DNA of 64,000 nucleotides, from contig NZ_CP134147.1 in NCBI RefSeq assembly GCF_032163505.1, positions 710,501 through 774,500 on the forward strand, read 5' to 3'. Of the stretch, positions 43,141 to 54,000 are shown in pieces (position 1 is the stretch's first letter; every line of letters begins with the position of its first letter). Source of the DNA: Streptococcus parasanguinis (GTDB lineage Bacteria; Bacillota; Bacilli; Lactobacillales; Streptococcaceae). The notes under the pieces are model-generated. The model was given only the letters and a program-made list of their open reading frames with translations. It had not been told where the DNA came from and did not search any database. A program made the translations under genes and the position numbers.

Positions 43141-44874
43141 ATGACAAAAATGCTAAAAGGAATTGCAGCATCTGACGGTGTTGCCGTTGCTAAGGCATAT
43201 TTGCTCATTCAACCAGACTTATCATTTGAGACTGTTTCAGTCGAAGATACAAGTGCAGAAGAAGCTCGTTTGGATGCAGCTCTTGAAGCTTCACAAAACG
43301 AGCTTTCTCTTATTCGGGAGAATGCAGTAGCAAGCCTTGGTGAAGAAGCAGCGCAAGTTTTTGATGCGCATATGATGGTTCTTGCTGACCCTGAAATGAT
43401 TGGTCAGATCAAAGAAACGATTCGTACGAAAAAAATCAATGCAGAAGCTGGCTTGAAAGAAGTCACTGACATGTTCATTGCGATCTTTGAAGGAATGGAA
43501 GACAATCCTTACATGCAAGAACGTGCAGCAGATATTCGTGACGTTACCAAACGTGTCCTTGCCAACTTGCTTGGTAAGAAATTGCCAAACCCTGCTTCTA
43601 TCAATGAAGAAGCAATCGTGGTTGCGCATGACTTGACTCCATCTGATACAGCACAGTTGAACAAAAAGTATGTAAAAGCTTTTGTTACGAATATCGGTGG
43701 ACGTACAAGTCACTCAGCTATCATGGCTCGTACACTTGAAATCGCAGCTGTTCTTGGTACAAATAACATCACAGAACTTGTCAAAGATGGCGATGTTTTG
43801 GCTGTTTCAGGGATCACTGGTGAAGTAGTGATCAACCCTACTGAAGAACAAATCGCAGAGTTCAAAGCAGCTGGTGAAGCATATGCCAAACAAAAAGCTG
43901 AATGGGCTCTCCTTAAAGATGCGAAAACAGTGACTGCTGATGGAAAACACTTCGAGTTGGCTGCCAACATCGGTACACCTAAAGACGTTGAAGGTGTAAA
44001 CGATAATGGTGCAGAAGCTGTTGGTCTCTATCGTACAGAATTCTTGTACATGGATTCTCAAGACTTCCCAACTGAAGATGACCAATATGAAGCTTACAAA
44101 GCAGTTCTTGAAGGTATGAACGGTAAACCTGTTGTCGTTCGTACAATGGATATCGGTGGGGATAAAGAACTCCCTTACTTTGATCTTCCTAAAGAAATGA
44201 ACCCATTCTTAGGTTTCCGTGCTTTGCGTATCTCTATCTCTGAGACAGGTAACCAAATGTTCCGTACACAATTGCGTGCATTGCTTCGTGCATCTGTTCA
44301 CGGTAAATTGCGGATCATGTTCCCAATGGTTGCTTTGTTGACAGAGTTCCGTACGGCTAAAGGTATTCTTGAAGAAGAAAAAGCTAAATTGCTTGCTGAA
44401 GGTGTTGCTGTGGCAGATGATATCCAAGTAGGTATCATGATTGAAATCCCAGCTGCTGCAATGCTTGCGGACCAATTTGCTAAAGAAGTTGATTTCTTCT
44501 CAATCGGTACAAATGACTTGATCCAATACACAATGGCTGCTGACCGTATGAACGAACAAGTTTCATACCTTTACCAACCATATAACCCATCAATACTTCG
44601 TTTGATCAACAACGTGATCAAAGCAGCTCACGCTGAAGGCAAATGGGCAGGTATGTGTGGTGAAATGGCCGGTGACCAAACTGCTGTTCCACTTCTTGTC
44701 GGAATGGGCTTGGATGAGTTCTCTATGTCAGCGACATCTGTCCTTCGTACACGTAGCTTGATGAAGAAACTCGACACAGCTAAAATGCAAGAATACGCTA
44801 ACCGTGCTCTGACTGAATGTTCAACAATGGAAGAAGTTCTTGAACTTTCAAAAGAATACGTGAACGTAGACTAA
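43141..44874 (+). CDS. ptsI: PTS phosphoenolpyruvate-protein phosphotransferase (enzyme I)
   Basis: A 577-residue cytosolic enzyme transferring phosphate from phosphoenolpyruvate to HPr. The active-site His191 is in [12 protein letters not shown]. The PEP-binding barrel has [14 protein letters not shown] and the metal and signature region [18 protein letters not shown]; the catalytic Cys is in [10 protein letters not shown]. Length is normal. It begins four bases after ptsH, relying on AGGA sequence within the ptsH end. A perfect terminator follows, so ptsHI is a two-gene operon. Confidence 0.99.
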   Translation: MTKMLKGIAASDGVAVAKAYLLIQPDLSFETVSVEDTSAEEARLDAALEASQNELSLIRENAVASLGEEAAQVFDAHMMVLADPEMIGQIKETIRTKKINAEAGLKEVTDMFIAIFEGMEDNPYMQERAADIRDVTKRVLANLLGKKLPNPASINEEAIVVAHDLTPSDTAQLNKKYVKAFVTNIGGRTSHSAIMARTLEIAAVLGTNNITELVKDGDVLAVSGITGEVVINPTEEQIAEFKAAGEAYAKQKAEWALLKDAKTVTADGKHFELAANIGTPKDVEGVNDNGAEAVGLYRTEFLYMDSQDFPTEDDQYEAYKAVLEGMNGKPVVVRTMDIGGDKELPYFDLPKEMNPFLGFRALRISISETGNQMFRTQLRALLRASVHGKLRIMFPMVALLTEFRTAKGILEEEKAKLLAEGVAVADDIQVGIMIEIPAAAMLADQFAKEVDFFSIGTNDLIQYTMAADRMNEQVSYLYQPYNPSILRLINNVIKAAHAEGKWAGMCGEMAGDQTAVPLLVGMGLDEFSMSATSVLRTRSLMKKLDTAKMQEYANRALTECSTMEEVLELSKEYVNVD

Positions 44875-44883
44875 GAGTCGATC

Positions 44884-44918
44884 AAGACTAAGACAAATTT
44901 GTCTTAGTCTTTTTTTAC
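44884..44918 (+). terminator. Terminator after ptsI
   Basis: AAGACTAAGACAAA is followed at once by its reverse complement, then T7. Confidence 0.95.
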
Positions 44919-45020
44919 ATTGTACATAAAAATGTTCATTTTATTCGTAATAAACTAGTTAGTAATAAAAATAGTGATTTAAATGTTCGGTTTTTTGTTT
45001 AATTTTCCTCGTATATATAG

Positions 45021-45145
45021 TATAATCGTAAGTAAGATTAGGAGGAAAGCGAAGGAATGAAGTAAAAGGTTCGGAAGAGAAAATGAAAGAACTTTTCCTG
45101 ATAAATTTACATGATTTTCCTGGAATCAACTTGAAAATTAAGTGA
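45021..45145 (+). other. Upstream glgB leader with very short ORFs
   Basis: A TATAAT box at 45021-45026 would produce a leader of about 170 nt before glgB. It contains AGGAGG followed by the two-codon ORF ATG-AAG-TAA (45057-45065), then a 20-codon ORF (45083-45145) with GGAAGAG upstream. Neither resembles a known leader peptide; they may be chance, or may affect glgB translation. Confidence 0.35.
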
Positions 45146-45183
45146 TTTTATAGTAAAATAAAAACAACTAGAAAACGCTTTCA
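45131..45183 (+). promoter_or_regulatory. glgB promoter with downstream cre site
   Basis: TTGAAA and TAAAAT are separated by 17 bases (45131-45159). AGAAAACGCTTTCA at 45170-45183 matches the cre consensus at all but the first position and lies at about +4 to +17, where bound CcpA would block transcription. Confidence 0.8.
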
Positions 45184-45204
45184 AAAAAATAAAGAGGTGA
45201 GTAT

Positions 45205-47112
45205 ATGGATAGAAGCACAGACTTATGGACATTTGGAAGAGGGGATAATTTCCATCTTCAAGAGTACTTAGGAGCTCACAAGGAAACAAGGGGAGAACAA
45301 GAAGGCTTTACCTTCCGTGTTTGGGCTCCCAATGCTCAGGCGGTGGATCTGATTGGTGATTTCACTGATTGGGAAGCTCGTAAAATTCCAATGGTTCGTA
45401 ATGAAGGAGGCGTCTGGGAAGTCTTCTGTTCCGATGCAAAAGAGGGAGATATATACAAGTATTTGGTGACTCGACAAAATGGTCATCAGGTGCAAAAAAT
45501 CGATCCTCTAGCGTTATGGATGGAAAAGAGACCCAATACAGGATCTATTATTAAGACCATTCCAGAGAAAAACTGGAAAGATGGTCTCTGGAGAGCACGC
45601 CGTAAAAAACTTGGTTTTAAGGAACGACCTGTTAATATTTACGAGGTTCATGCAGGATCTTGGAAACGAAATGAGGATCACAGTTCCTACACCTTCAAAC
45701 AACTAAAAGATGAACTCATTCCGTATCTGGTAGAGATGAACTACACCCACGTGGAATTTATGCCAGTGATGGCCCATCCATTGGGCTTGAGTTGGGGCTA
45801 TCAGCTCATGGGATATTTTGCACTCGAGCAGACTTATGGTAGCCCAGAAGAGTTTCAAGACTTCGTGGAAGAATGCCACCTCAACAATATCGGAGTGATC
45901 GTGGATTGGGTACCAGGACATTTCATTATCAATGATGATGCCTTGGCTTATTATGATGGAACACCAACCTTTGAATACCAGGATGAACATCGTGCGCATA
46001 ACTACGGATGGGGAGCCTTGAACTTCGATTTAGGGAAGAATCAAGTCCAGTCATTCTTGATTTCTAGTTTGAAGTTTTGGATTGATACCTATCATTTAGA
46101 TGGGATTCGGGTCGATGCTGTGAGCAATATGCTCTATCTTGACTACGATAGTGGTCCATGGACACCAAATATTGATGGTGGAAACCTCAACTACGAAGGC
46201 GTTCATTTCCTTAGACGTTTGAATGCGATTATCAAGAACGAACACCCAGATGTCATGATGATTGCAGAAGAAAGTTCTGCTGGTCAAAAGATCACGGGTC
46301 CTGAAGAAGAAGGTGGACTTGGCTTTGACTATAAATGGAATATGGGGTGGATGAATGATATCCTTCGATTCTACGAAGAAGATCCCATCTACCGGAAATT
46401 TGACTTTAACCTGGTAACCTTTAGTTTCATGTATGCATTTTCTGAAAACTTCTTACTACCATTTTCACATGATGAAGTGGTGCATGGTAAGAAGAGTTTG
46501 ATGCATAAGATGTGGGGAGATCGTTACAATCAATTTGCTGGACTCCGTAACCTCTTGACCTATCAGATTTGCCATCCAGGTAAGAAATTACTCTTTATGG
46601 GTTCAGAATTTGGTCAATTTTTGGAATGGAAGTCAGAAGAGCAATTGGAATGGGGCAATCTAGAGGATGAAATGAATGCTAAGATGCGTCGTTTCACTTC
46701 TCAGCTCAATCATTTCTACAAAGAACACAAGGAATTGTGGGAGATTGATGATAGCTTTGATGGCTTAGAGATTATTGATGCAGATAACCGGGATCAGAGC
46801 GTCTTGTCTATGATCCGGAAAAATCGTAAGGGTGATCTTTTGGTGTGCGTCTTTAATATGGCACCAGTAGAACGCAAGGACTTTACGATTGGTGTGCCTA
46901 TATCAGCGGTCTATGAAGAAATTTGGAATACAGAATTAGAAGAATGGGGAGGTGTCTGGAAAGAGCACAATCCGACAGTTCAGTCTCAAGATGGACTGTG
47001 GAAGGATTATGAACAAACTTTGACCTTTACTTTGCCGGCTTTAGGAGCTAGCATTTGGAAGGTGAAACGGAAGGTTCGCAAAACGAAATCTAAAACATCA
47101 GATAAAAAATGA
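45205..47112 (+). CDS. glgB: 1,4-alpha-glucan branching enzyme
   Basis: A 635-residue GH13 enzyme making alpha-1,6 branches in glycogen. An N-terminal carbohydrate-binding domain (about 20-115, with [17 protein letters not shown]) precedes the catalytic barrel. Catalytic residues are Asp304 (GIRVDAV) and Glu355 (IAEESS); the transition-state region has [14 protein letters not shown]-terminal beta domain and a Lys-rich tail follow. AAAGAGGTGAG ribosome-binding site before ATG 45205. First gene of glgBCDA; the cre site indicates repression on rich sugar. Confidence 0.97.
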   Translation: MDRSTDLWTFGRGDNFHLQEYLGAHKETRGEQEGFTFRVWAPNAQAVDLIGDFTDWEARKIPMVRNEGGVWEVFCSDAKEGDIYKYLVTRQNGHQVQKIDPLALWMEKRPNTGSIIKTIPEKNWKDGLWRARRKKLGFKERPVNIYEVHAGSWKRNEDHSSYTFKQLKDELIPYLVEMNYTHVEFMPVMAHPLGLSWGYQLMGYFALEQTYGSPEEFQDFVEECHLNNIGVIVDWVPGHFIINDDALAYYDGTPTFEYQDEHRAHNYGWGALNFDLGKNQVQSFLISSLKFWIDTYHLDGIRVDAVSNMLYLDYDSGPWTPNIDGGNLNYEGVHFLRRLNAIIKNEHPDVMMIAEESSAGQKITGPEEEGGLGFDYKWNMGWMNDILRFYEEDPIYRKFDFNLVTFSFMYAFSENFLLPFSHDEVVHGKKSLMHKMWGDRYNQFAGLRNLLTYQICHPGKKLLFMGSEFGQFLEWKSEEQLEWGNLEDEMNAKMRRFTSQLNHFYKEHKELWEIDDSFDGLEIIDADNRDQSVLSMIRKNRKGDLLVCVFNMAPVERKDFTIGVPISAVYEEIWNTELEEWGGVWKEHNPTVQSQDGLWKDYEQTLTFTLPALGASIWKVKRKVRKTKSKTSDKK

Positions 47113-47162
47113 TGATCGGTTGACTCTAAGGGAGTCCAAGCTTTAAAAAGAGGAAGTAGTCA

Positions 47163-48305
47163 ATGAAGAATGAAATGCTCGCTTTAATTCTTGCCGGTGG
47201 GCAAGGAACACGTCTTGGAAAATTAACCAAAAACATCGCGAAACCTGCGGTTCAATTTGGTGGGCGCTATCGGATTATCGATTTTGCTCTCTCAAACTGT
47301 GCCAACTCAGGAATTCACAATGTTGGTGTGATTACACAGTATCAACCCCTTGCACTTAACAGCCATATTGGAAATGGTTCCAGTTGGGGCTTGGATGGAA
47401 TCAATACAGGTGTGTCTATTCTCCAACCTTATTCAGCTAGTGAAGGAAATCGTTGGTTTGAAGGAACTAGCCATGCCATCCTCCAAAACATCGACTATAT
47501 CGACAGCATCAATCCGGAATATGTCTTGATATTATCTGGGGACCACATCTATAAGATGGATTACGATGATATGCTTCAAGCGCACAAGGATAATAATGCA
47601 AGCTTAACTGTTGCCGTCCTAGATGTACCTTTGAAGGAAGCAAGCCGTTTTGGAATCATGAATACAGATGCCAATAATCGGATTGTCGAATTTGAAGAAA
47701 AACCAGCTGAACCAAAATCTACCAAGGCTTCCATGGGGATTTACATCTTTGACTGGGCTCGTCTCCGCAATATGTTGGTTGCTGCTGAAAAGAGTGATAT
47801 CGATATGTCAGACTTCGGTAAAAATGTCATTCCAACGTATCTAGAATCAGGCGAAAGTGTTTATGCTTATGAATTCAATGGTTATTGGAAAGACGTTGGT
47901 ACGATTGAGTCTCTTTGGGAAGCCAATATGGAATATATCGATCCAAATAATGCCTTGGATAGTCGCGATCGTCACTGGAAAATCTATTCACGCAACCTCA
48001 TTTCTCCACCGAACTTCTTTGGGGAACATGGCCACGTCGAAGATTCTCTTGTCGTCGACGGTTGTTCGGTAGACGGTACAGTCAAACACTCCATCTTATC
48101 AACAGAAGCTCAAGTTCGTGAAGGAGCAGTTGTCGAAGATGCTGTCGTGATGAGCAATGCCATTATCGGTAAAGGAGCTGTCGTGAAACGCGCGATTATC
48201 GGGGAAGGTGCAGTCATTGCAGAAGGTGTCGTGATTGATGGAACAGAGGAAGTACAAGTTGTCGGTTACAATGAAAAAGTGGGGGTAGCAACAGATGAAG
48301 ATTGA
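47163..48305 (+). CDS. glgC: Glucose-1-phosphate adenylyltransferase, catalytic subunit
   Basis: A 380-residue enzyme forming ADP-glucose from glucose-1-phosphate and ATP, the committed step of glycogen synthesis. The nucleotide-binding motif is GGQGTRL (12-18), followed by [20 protein letters not shown] in part, the catalytic Asp in [11 protein letters not shown], and [10 protein letters not shown] for sugar-phosphate binding. A left-handed beta-helix of hexapeptide repeats forms the C-terminus (about 290-370). GAGGAAG ribosome-binding site. Its end overlaps glgD by 11 bases. Confidence 0.97.
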   Translation: MKNEMLALILAGGQGTRLGKLTKNIAKPAVQFGGRYRIIDFALSNCANSGIHNVGVITQYQPLALNSHIGNGSSWGLDGINTGVSILQPYSASEGNRWFEGTSHAILQNIDYIDSINPEYVLILSGDHIYKMDYDDMLQAHKDNNASLTVAVLDVPLKEASRFGIMNTDANNRIVEFEEKPAEPKSTKASMGIYIFDWARLRNMLVAAEKSDIDMSDFGKNVIPTYLESGESVYAYEFNGYWKDVGTIESLWEANMEYIDPNNALDSRDRHWKIYSRNLISPPNFFGEHGHVEDSLVVDGCSVDGTVKHSILSTEAQVREGAVVEDAVVMSNAIIGKGAVVKRAIIGEGAVIAEGVVIDGTEEVQVVGYNEKVGVATDED

Positions 48306-49431
48306 TAAATATTCAGCCATTTTAGGAAATACAGTTGGGTATCATGATATGTCCACTTTGACCAGCCATCGTCCGGTAGCATCTCTACCATTTGATGGGA
48401 AATACCGCTTGATTGACTTCCCGTTGTCTAGTCTTGCGAATGCTGGTATTCGTAGTGTTTTTGGGATTTTCCAACAAGAAAATATTAGTTCGGTCTTTGA
48501 CCATATTCGTTCAGGTCGTGAGTGGGGCTTGTCTACTTTATTGAGCCACTATTACCTCGGAATCTATAACACTCCTGTTGAAAATACAAATGTAGGGCCA
48601 GAATACTACCAACAATTATTGACCTATTTGAAACGGTCTGGTTCCAACCAAACAGTTGCTTTGAACTGTGATGTCTTGATGAATATTGACCTCAATCAAG
48701 TTTTCCACTTGCATAATAGCGTTGACCGTCCGATTACAGTGGTTTATAAGAAGTTGCATCTTCAAAATATCTCTGAAGTCAATGCTATCTTGGAAATTGA
48801 TGAAACAGACCATGTTACAGAGCAAAGACTTTTCGATGGCAAGGATCCTGACGAAGTCTACAACATGTCGACAGATGTCTTTATTGTGGATACTCCTTGG
48901 TTGATTGAAAAAATTGAAGAAGAAGCCAAGAAAGAATACCCACAAAAATTGCGCTATATCTTGCGTGATTTGGCGGTGGAATACAATGCTTTTGCTTTTG
49001 AATATACAGGTTACCTAGCCAATATTCATTCAGTTGAATCCTACTACCATGCAAACTTGGATATGTTGGAAAACCAAAAATTCATGAAGCTCTTTTCACC
49101 AAACCAAAAGGTGTATACGAAAGTGAAGAATGAAGAACCAACGTATTATTCCAAGACTTCACATATTAAAACGTCTCAATTTGCTTCGGGTAGTATTGTA
49201 GAAGGAACCGTTGAACGCTCCGTTGTTTCACGGCGGGTACACCTTCATGAAGGTTCAGAAGTCCGCAGTAGTCTTCTCTTCCCTGGTGTTGTGATTCATG
49301 AAAATGCAATCGTCGAATATGCCATCCTGGATAAGGGTGTCGAAGTGGCTGCTGGTGTGACGATTCGTGGGACAGAAGAAGCACCTGTCGTGGTTAAAAA
49401 AGGAACGATTGTTACAGAGGATATTGTCTAA
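48295..49431 (+). CDS. glgD: Glucose-1-phosphate adenylyltransferase, GlgD subunit
   Basis: A 378-residue paralogue of GlgC that partners it in Firmicutes. It keeps the fold ([17 protein letters not shown] and the C-terminal hexapeptide repeats) but lacks the GGQGTRL nucleotide-binding motif at its N-terminus and has altered catalytic positions ([10 protein letters not shown] instead of SGDHIYKMD). It therefore acts as a regulatory or activating subunit rather than an independent enzyme, as known for GlgCD complexes. Overlaps glgC by 11 bases and touches glgA by one base: tight translational coupling. Confidence 0.95.
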   Translation: MKIDKYSAILGNTVGYHDMSTLTSHRPVASLPFDGKYRLIDFPLSSLANAGIRSVFGIFQQENISSVFDHIRSGREWGLSTLLSHYYLGIYNTPVENTNVGPEYYQQLLTYLKRSGSNQTVALNCDVLMNIDLNQVFHLHNSVDRPITVVYKKLHLQNISEVNAILEIDETDHVTEQRLFDGKDPDEVYNMSTDVFIVDTPWLIEKIEEEAKKEYPQKLRYILRDLAVEYNAFAFEYTGYLANIHSVESYYHANLDMLENQKFMKLFSPNQKVYTKVKNEEPTYYSKTSHIKTSQFASGSIVEGTVERSVVSRRVHLHEGSEVRSSLLFPGVVIHENAIVEYAILDKGVEVAAGVTIRGTEEAPVVVKKGTIVTEDIV

Positions 49432-50858
49432 TGAAACTATTATTTGTTGCAGCTGAAGGTGCACCATTTTCTAAAACAGGCGGATTGGGAGACGTTATTG
49501 GCGCTCTTCCTAAATCCTTAGCGAAAAGTGGTCATGATGTGCGCGTGATCCTCCCTTACTATGATATGGTAGAGACTAAGTTTGGAGATCAAATCGAAGA
49601 TGTTTTGCATTTTGAGACCAAGGTTGGCTGGAGAAGTCAATATGTTGGTGTGAAACGTATTGTGCGTGATGGAGTCACCTTTTACTTTATTGATAACCAA
49701 CATTATTTCTTTAGAGGTCATGTCTATGGTGACTTTGATGATGGAGAACGCTTCGCCTTCTTCCAGCTCGCGGCTTTAGAAACGATGGAACGGGTTGACT
49801 TCATTCCAGATGTTCTTCATGCCCATGATTACCATACGGCGATGATTCCTTTCTTGCTGAAGGAAAAATACCGTTGGATTCAAGCTTATCATGAAATTAA
49901 AACAGTATTGACTATCCATAATTTGGAATTCCAAGGTCAGTTCGACCCAGGAATGTTGTGGGACCTATTCGGAGTTGGATTTGAACGCTATGCAGATGGA
50001 ACGCTTCGGTGGAATGATTGCCTGAACTGGATGAAAGCCGGCATTCTATATGCTGACCGTGTAACAACGGTTTCTCCTAGCTATGCGCATGAGATTATGA
50101 CTGCTGAATATGGTTGTGGCTTGGATCAGATCCTTCGGATGGAGTCTGGCAAGGTGACCGGAATTGTTAACGGGATTGATGCAGATCTGTATAATCCTGA
50201 AACGGATCCACTCTTGACGTATCACTTCAGTCTCTCAGATCTTTCAGGTAAAGCAGCTAGCAAACGAGCTCTTCAAGAACGTGTTGGTCTACCTGTTCGC
50301 GATGATGTTCCTTTGTTTGGGATCGTCTCTCGTTTGACACGTCAAAAAGGTTTTGATGTGGTGGTAGAAGAGTTGCATCAACTCTTGCAAAAGGATATTC
50401 AGATTGTTTTGCTGGGGACAGGAGACCCTGGATTTGAAAATGCCTTTGCTTGGTTTGGTCAAGCCTACCCAGATAAACTTTCAGCGAATATCACATTTGA
50501 TGTCCAATTGGCCCAAGAAATCTATGCAGCGTCGGATGTCTTCTTGATGCCAAGCCGCTTTGAACCATGTGGCCTTTCTCAAATGATGGCCATGCGTTAT
50601 GGAACCCTTCCTCTGGTGCATGAAGTCGGCGGACTTCGAGATACGGTCCAACCGTATAATGCTGTTGATGGAAGTGGAACAGGCTTTAGTTTCAATAATT
50701 TGTCTGGCTATTGGTTTAACTGGGCAGTTGATGAAGCCTTGGCTGTCTACTACAATGACAAACAGGCTTGGTATGGTCTCCAAGAGCAAGCTATGACGCG
50801 TGACTTCTCATGGGATACGGCTAGTCAACGATACAATGATTTGTACCAATCCTTATAA
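49431..50858 (+). CDS. glgA: Glycogen synthase (ADP-glucose dependent)
   Basis: A 475-residue GT5 glycosyltransferase that elongates glycogen from ADP-glucose. The ADP-glucose-binding KTGGLGDV motif occupies residues 15-22; the C-terminal domain has SRLTRQKG and the retaining GT signature [18 protein letters not shown] with catalytic Glu, then VGGLRDTV. Length is typical. The start ATG overlaps the glgD stop codon (TAATG). No glycogen phosphorylase gene follows; a strong terminator ends the operon. Confidence 0.97.
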   Translation: MKLLFVAAEGAPFSKTGGLGDVIGALPKSLAKSGHDVRVILPYYDMVETKFGDQIEDVLHFETKVGWRSQYVGVKRIVRDGVTFYFIDNQHYFFRGHVYGDFDDGERFAFFQLAALETMERVDFIPDVLHAHDYHTAMIPFLLKEKYRWIQAYHEIKTVLTIHNLEFQGQFDPGMLWDLFGVGFERYADGTLRWNDCLNWMKAGILYADRVTTVSPSYAHEIMTAEYGCGLDQILRMESGKVTGIVNGIDADLYNPETDPLLTYHFSLSDLSGKAASKRALQERVGLPVRDDVPLFGIVSRLTRQKGFDVVVEELHQLLQKDIQIVLLGTGDPGFENAFAWFGQAYPDKLSANITFDVQLAQEIYAASDVFLMPSRFEPCGLSQMMAMRYGTLPLVHEVGGLRDTVQPYNAVDGSGTGFSFNNLSGYWFNWAVDEALAVYYNDKQAWYGLQEQAMTRDFSWDTASQRYNDLYQSL

Positions 50859-50873
50859 ATAGATCTATGATAC

Positions 50874-50897
50874 AAACGCCTTTCGAGGCGTTTTTTT
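50874..50897 (+). terminator. Terminator of the glg operon
   Basis: AAACGCCT-TTCG-AGGCGTTT, with a stable TTCG tetraloop, then a T-run. Confidence 0.95.
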
Positions 50898-50950
50898 GTG
50901 TTGCTTTCTTCCTATAAAGAAAACGGTTTATATTTTTGAGTTTTAGAGCT

Positions 50951-50959
50951 TGCTAAAAT
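50951..50959 (+). promoter_or_regulatory. Possible extended -10 promoter of the M26 protease gene
   Basis: TGC-TAAAAT with weak -35 region; would give a leader of about 125 nt. Confidence 0.4.
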
Positions 50960-51092
50960 AGAAGAAAAAAGATAAGATAGGTAAAGGTAAAAAATCCCGG
51001 GAAGGTTCTTATTTCTGGAAAGGATCCCATCCTCTCTAAAAATAATCAGGTCCCTGCTCGAGGGTTAAATATTACTATATAGGAATTTTAGG

Positions 51093-54000
51093 ATGAAAAA
51101 AGCGAAACAAACGTTTGAAAAAATGACCAAATATTCGATTCGGAAATTATCTGTCGGTGTTGGTCCGGTGGCCATTGGAGCCTTTTTATTAGGAGGAAGC
51201 CTGTTAGGGGCTCGTCCTGTCCAAGCAGATCAGGTGACCCTACCTGCTCATGTGCACTTAGGATATGTGACAGAAGAAGAGCTGACTGCTGAAGAAAAAG
51301 CACAGGTGATTCATGCAATCCCTGAAGCATATCAAAATGAAGATACTTTCTATCTCGTCTATAAGAAGAAGGAAGCAACTCAGTCGGTTCTTCCTCAAAC
51401 AGGAAGTCAGGAAATCGCCCTTTTTGGGCTAAGTCTAGCCACTGCTTCCTTTGCGGTCCTCTTACTCTCTAAAAAGCACCGGAAGAAGATCATGGGCGTC
51501 CTTTTGATTGGAGCCATGGGACAAAGTCTTCTACTTCCAGTTGAAGTCGCAGCCCTACAAAATCAAGTCTTGCGCGCCTATAATCAGGATCTTGCGATCG
51601 CATCGAGCAAAGATCTTGCAAATGGCGTGATTCAAATTGACGGCTATGACTATATTGGTTATCTGCGCTACCCGTCAGTCCAAAAGACGAGCTTACGAGA
51701 GCCAAAGGCTATGCAGGAAACGAAACCTTCTGTAAAAGGAACGATCAAAACAAGTACAGGGATTCCACAAGTGGAACCACAAGCGCGTGTGACCCCAGAA
51801 GTCGCTCCAGCCTTTCCTCAAGTTGAAAAACCAAGCCTGGAAGTCTATACTGAGCCTGTGCCATTTGAAACTGTCAACCAAGTTGATCCTACATTACCTA
51901 AAGGGCAAACCAAGGTGCTGACTGCTGGTCAAAATGGGGAGCGGACCCTATTGACAGAAGTGAGTGTGGTAGATGGACAAGAAGTTCGCAGAGTCGTTGA
52001 AAGCAAGGTCACTAAAGAACCAGTTTCACAAATTCTTGCTGTTGGGACAAAAGAAGATGCCCAACCAACCCCTCAACCCAGCCCTTCTCCAGTTGTAACG
52101 GCTAAGGGGACACAAGAAGAAGGCCATGTTGGCGAAGCTCCTGTTCAACCAGAGAACCCAGCCTATACAGGTGTGGTGGAAGATAAAGGAACACAGGAAG
52201 AAGGCCATATCGGCGAAGCTCCTGTTCAACCAGAGAACCCAGCCTATACAGGTGTGGTGGAAGCCAAAGGGACACAAGAAGAAGGCCATATCGGCGAAGC
52301 TCCTGTTCAACCAGAGAACCCAGCCTATACAGGTGTGGTGGAAGCTAAAGGGACACAAGAAGAAGGCCATGTCGGCGAAGCCCCTATTCAACCGGAGAAC
52401 CCAACCTATACAGGTATGGTGGAAGCCAAAGGGACACAGGAAGAAGGCCATGTTGGCGAAGCCCCCGTTCAACCGGAGAATCCAACCTATCAAGTTACGG
52501 AAGGGACGGTAACCGAGACAGAAACGGTAATCCTTCCATATGAAACAGAGTATGTAACGGACGCCAATCGTTACACCGATGAAGAAAGCCTCCTTCAAAA
52601 AGGAGAGGCTGGTAGCCAGGAGATTCGTCGTGTTTATAAGACGGTCAATGGTGAGAAGATTGGAGAGCCTCTCAGTACGACCACTGAAACGGTCAAAGCT
52701 CCTGTGACAGAAAAAATTAGTCGTGGGACTAAGGCGATTGAAGGCCAAAAAGAGGAAGTTGCTTTTGAAGAAATTCCATTTAAGACGGTAACCGAACAAG
52801 ATGCCACCTTGCTAAAAGGAACTGAAAGGGTTTCTCAAGCCGGTAAAAATGGGAAGAAGAAAATCACCAAGGTCTACAAGACCATTAAAGGTGTCAAAAC
52901 AACGGATGCTCCTACAATTTCCGAAGAAGTGGTAGAACAAGCGCAAGATCAGATCATTCAACAAGGGACAAAGGAATTAGACAAGCCAACCTTGACCTTG
53001 ACCAATCTTGATCAGGAAGTGTTGAAGCGCAGTGCTAAAGCTACCTATCGTTTGGACAAACCAGACGGTGTGACCATCAAGTCCATCCAGGCTGTATTGA
53101 AGAAGGGTGATCAAGTGGTGAAAACCCTGACCCTTTCAGAGACAGACTTGGCAGCTGCTTTAGCGGACTTGGACTACTACAAGGATTATACGCTCGCAAC
53201 GACCATGGTGTATGACCGTGGAAATGGGGATGAAGAAGAAGTTCTCAAGGAAGAACCACTGAGAATTGATCTTAAAAAAGTTGAAATCAAAAACATCAAG
53301 GAAACCAGTCTGATTAGCGTGGATGACCAAGGTCTTGAGACCGATAGCAGCCTCTTGTCTGAAACACCATCAGATGTGAAGCCTTACTACTTAAAGGTCA
53401 CTACCCATGATAATAAGGTTACAAAACTAGCCGTTGATAAAATTGAAGAAGTGACGGTAGATGGTGCGACCTTATACAAAGTAACAGCCAAAGCTCCAGA
53501 TCTGGTCCAACGGACTGCGGACAACCAATTTAGTGAGGAATATGTCCATTATATTGCGAAACCCAAAGCACATGAAGGTGATGTCTACTACAATTTCAAC
53601 GAACTTGTAAAAGCCATGCAAGCCAATCCGACTGGAACCTTTAAGCTTGGTAGCAATATGAATGCGTCCAATGTCCAGCCAGCAGGGAAATCCTATGTGA
53701 CCAATGCCTTCAAGGGGATTTTAGAAAGTACGGATGGAAATACATTTGCCATCCATAACATTACAAGACCATTATTTGGGAACATCGAAGGTGGTGCGGT
53801 TAAGAATCTCTTGCTTGAAAATGTTGCGATTGACCTACCTGGGACAGATCGAGTAGCCCCAATCGCAGGTGTCATCAAAAACAATGCAACTGTCGAGAAT
53901 GTTAAAGTAACAGGAAGTGTTGTCGGTAACAATGACGTAGCAGGGATCGTCAATAAAATTGATGGCAGTGGGAAGGTCAGCAATGTTGCCTTTATCGGGA

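Noticed and set aside
44942-44949. Exact com-box TACGAATA on the minus strand behind ptsI
   Set aside because: It would drive antisense transcription into the ptsI terminator and no gene follows; an eight-base match in AT-rich DNA can arise by chance.
52104-52490. Tandem repeat resembling a CRISPR-like periodic array
   Set aside because: Units are contiguous in-frame coding repeats without unique spacers, and there are no cas genes.
52026-52799. 257-codon antisense frame, and a 128-codon alternate frame, over the protease repeats
   Set aside because: They exist only because the 81-bp repeats are multiples of three and keep other frames open; the products are repetitive and implausible.
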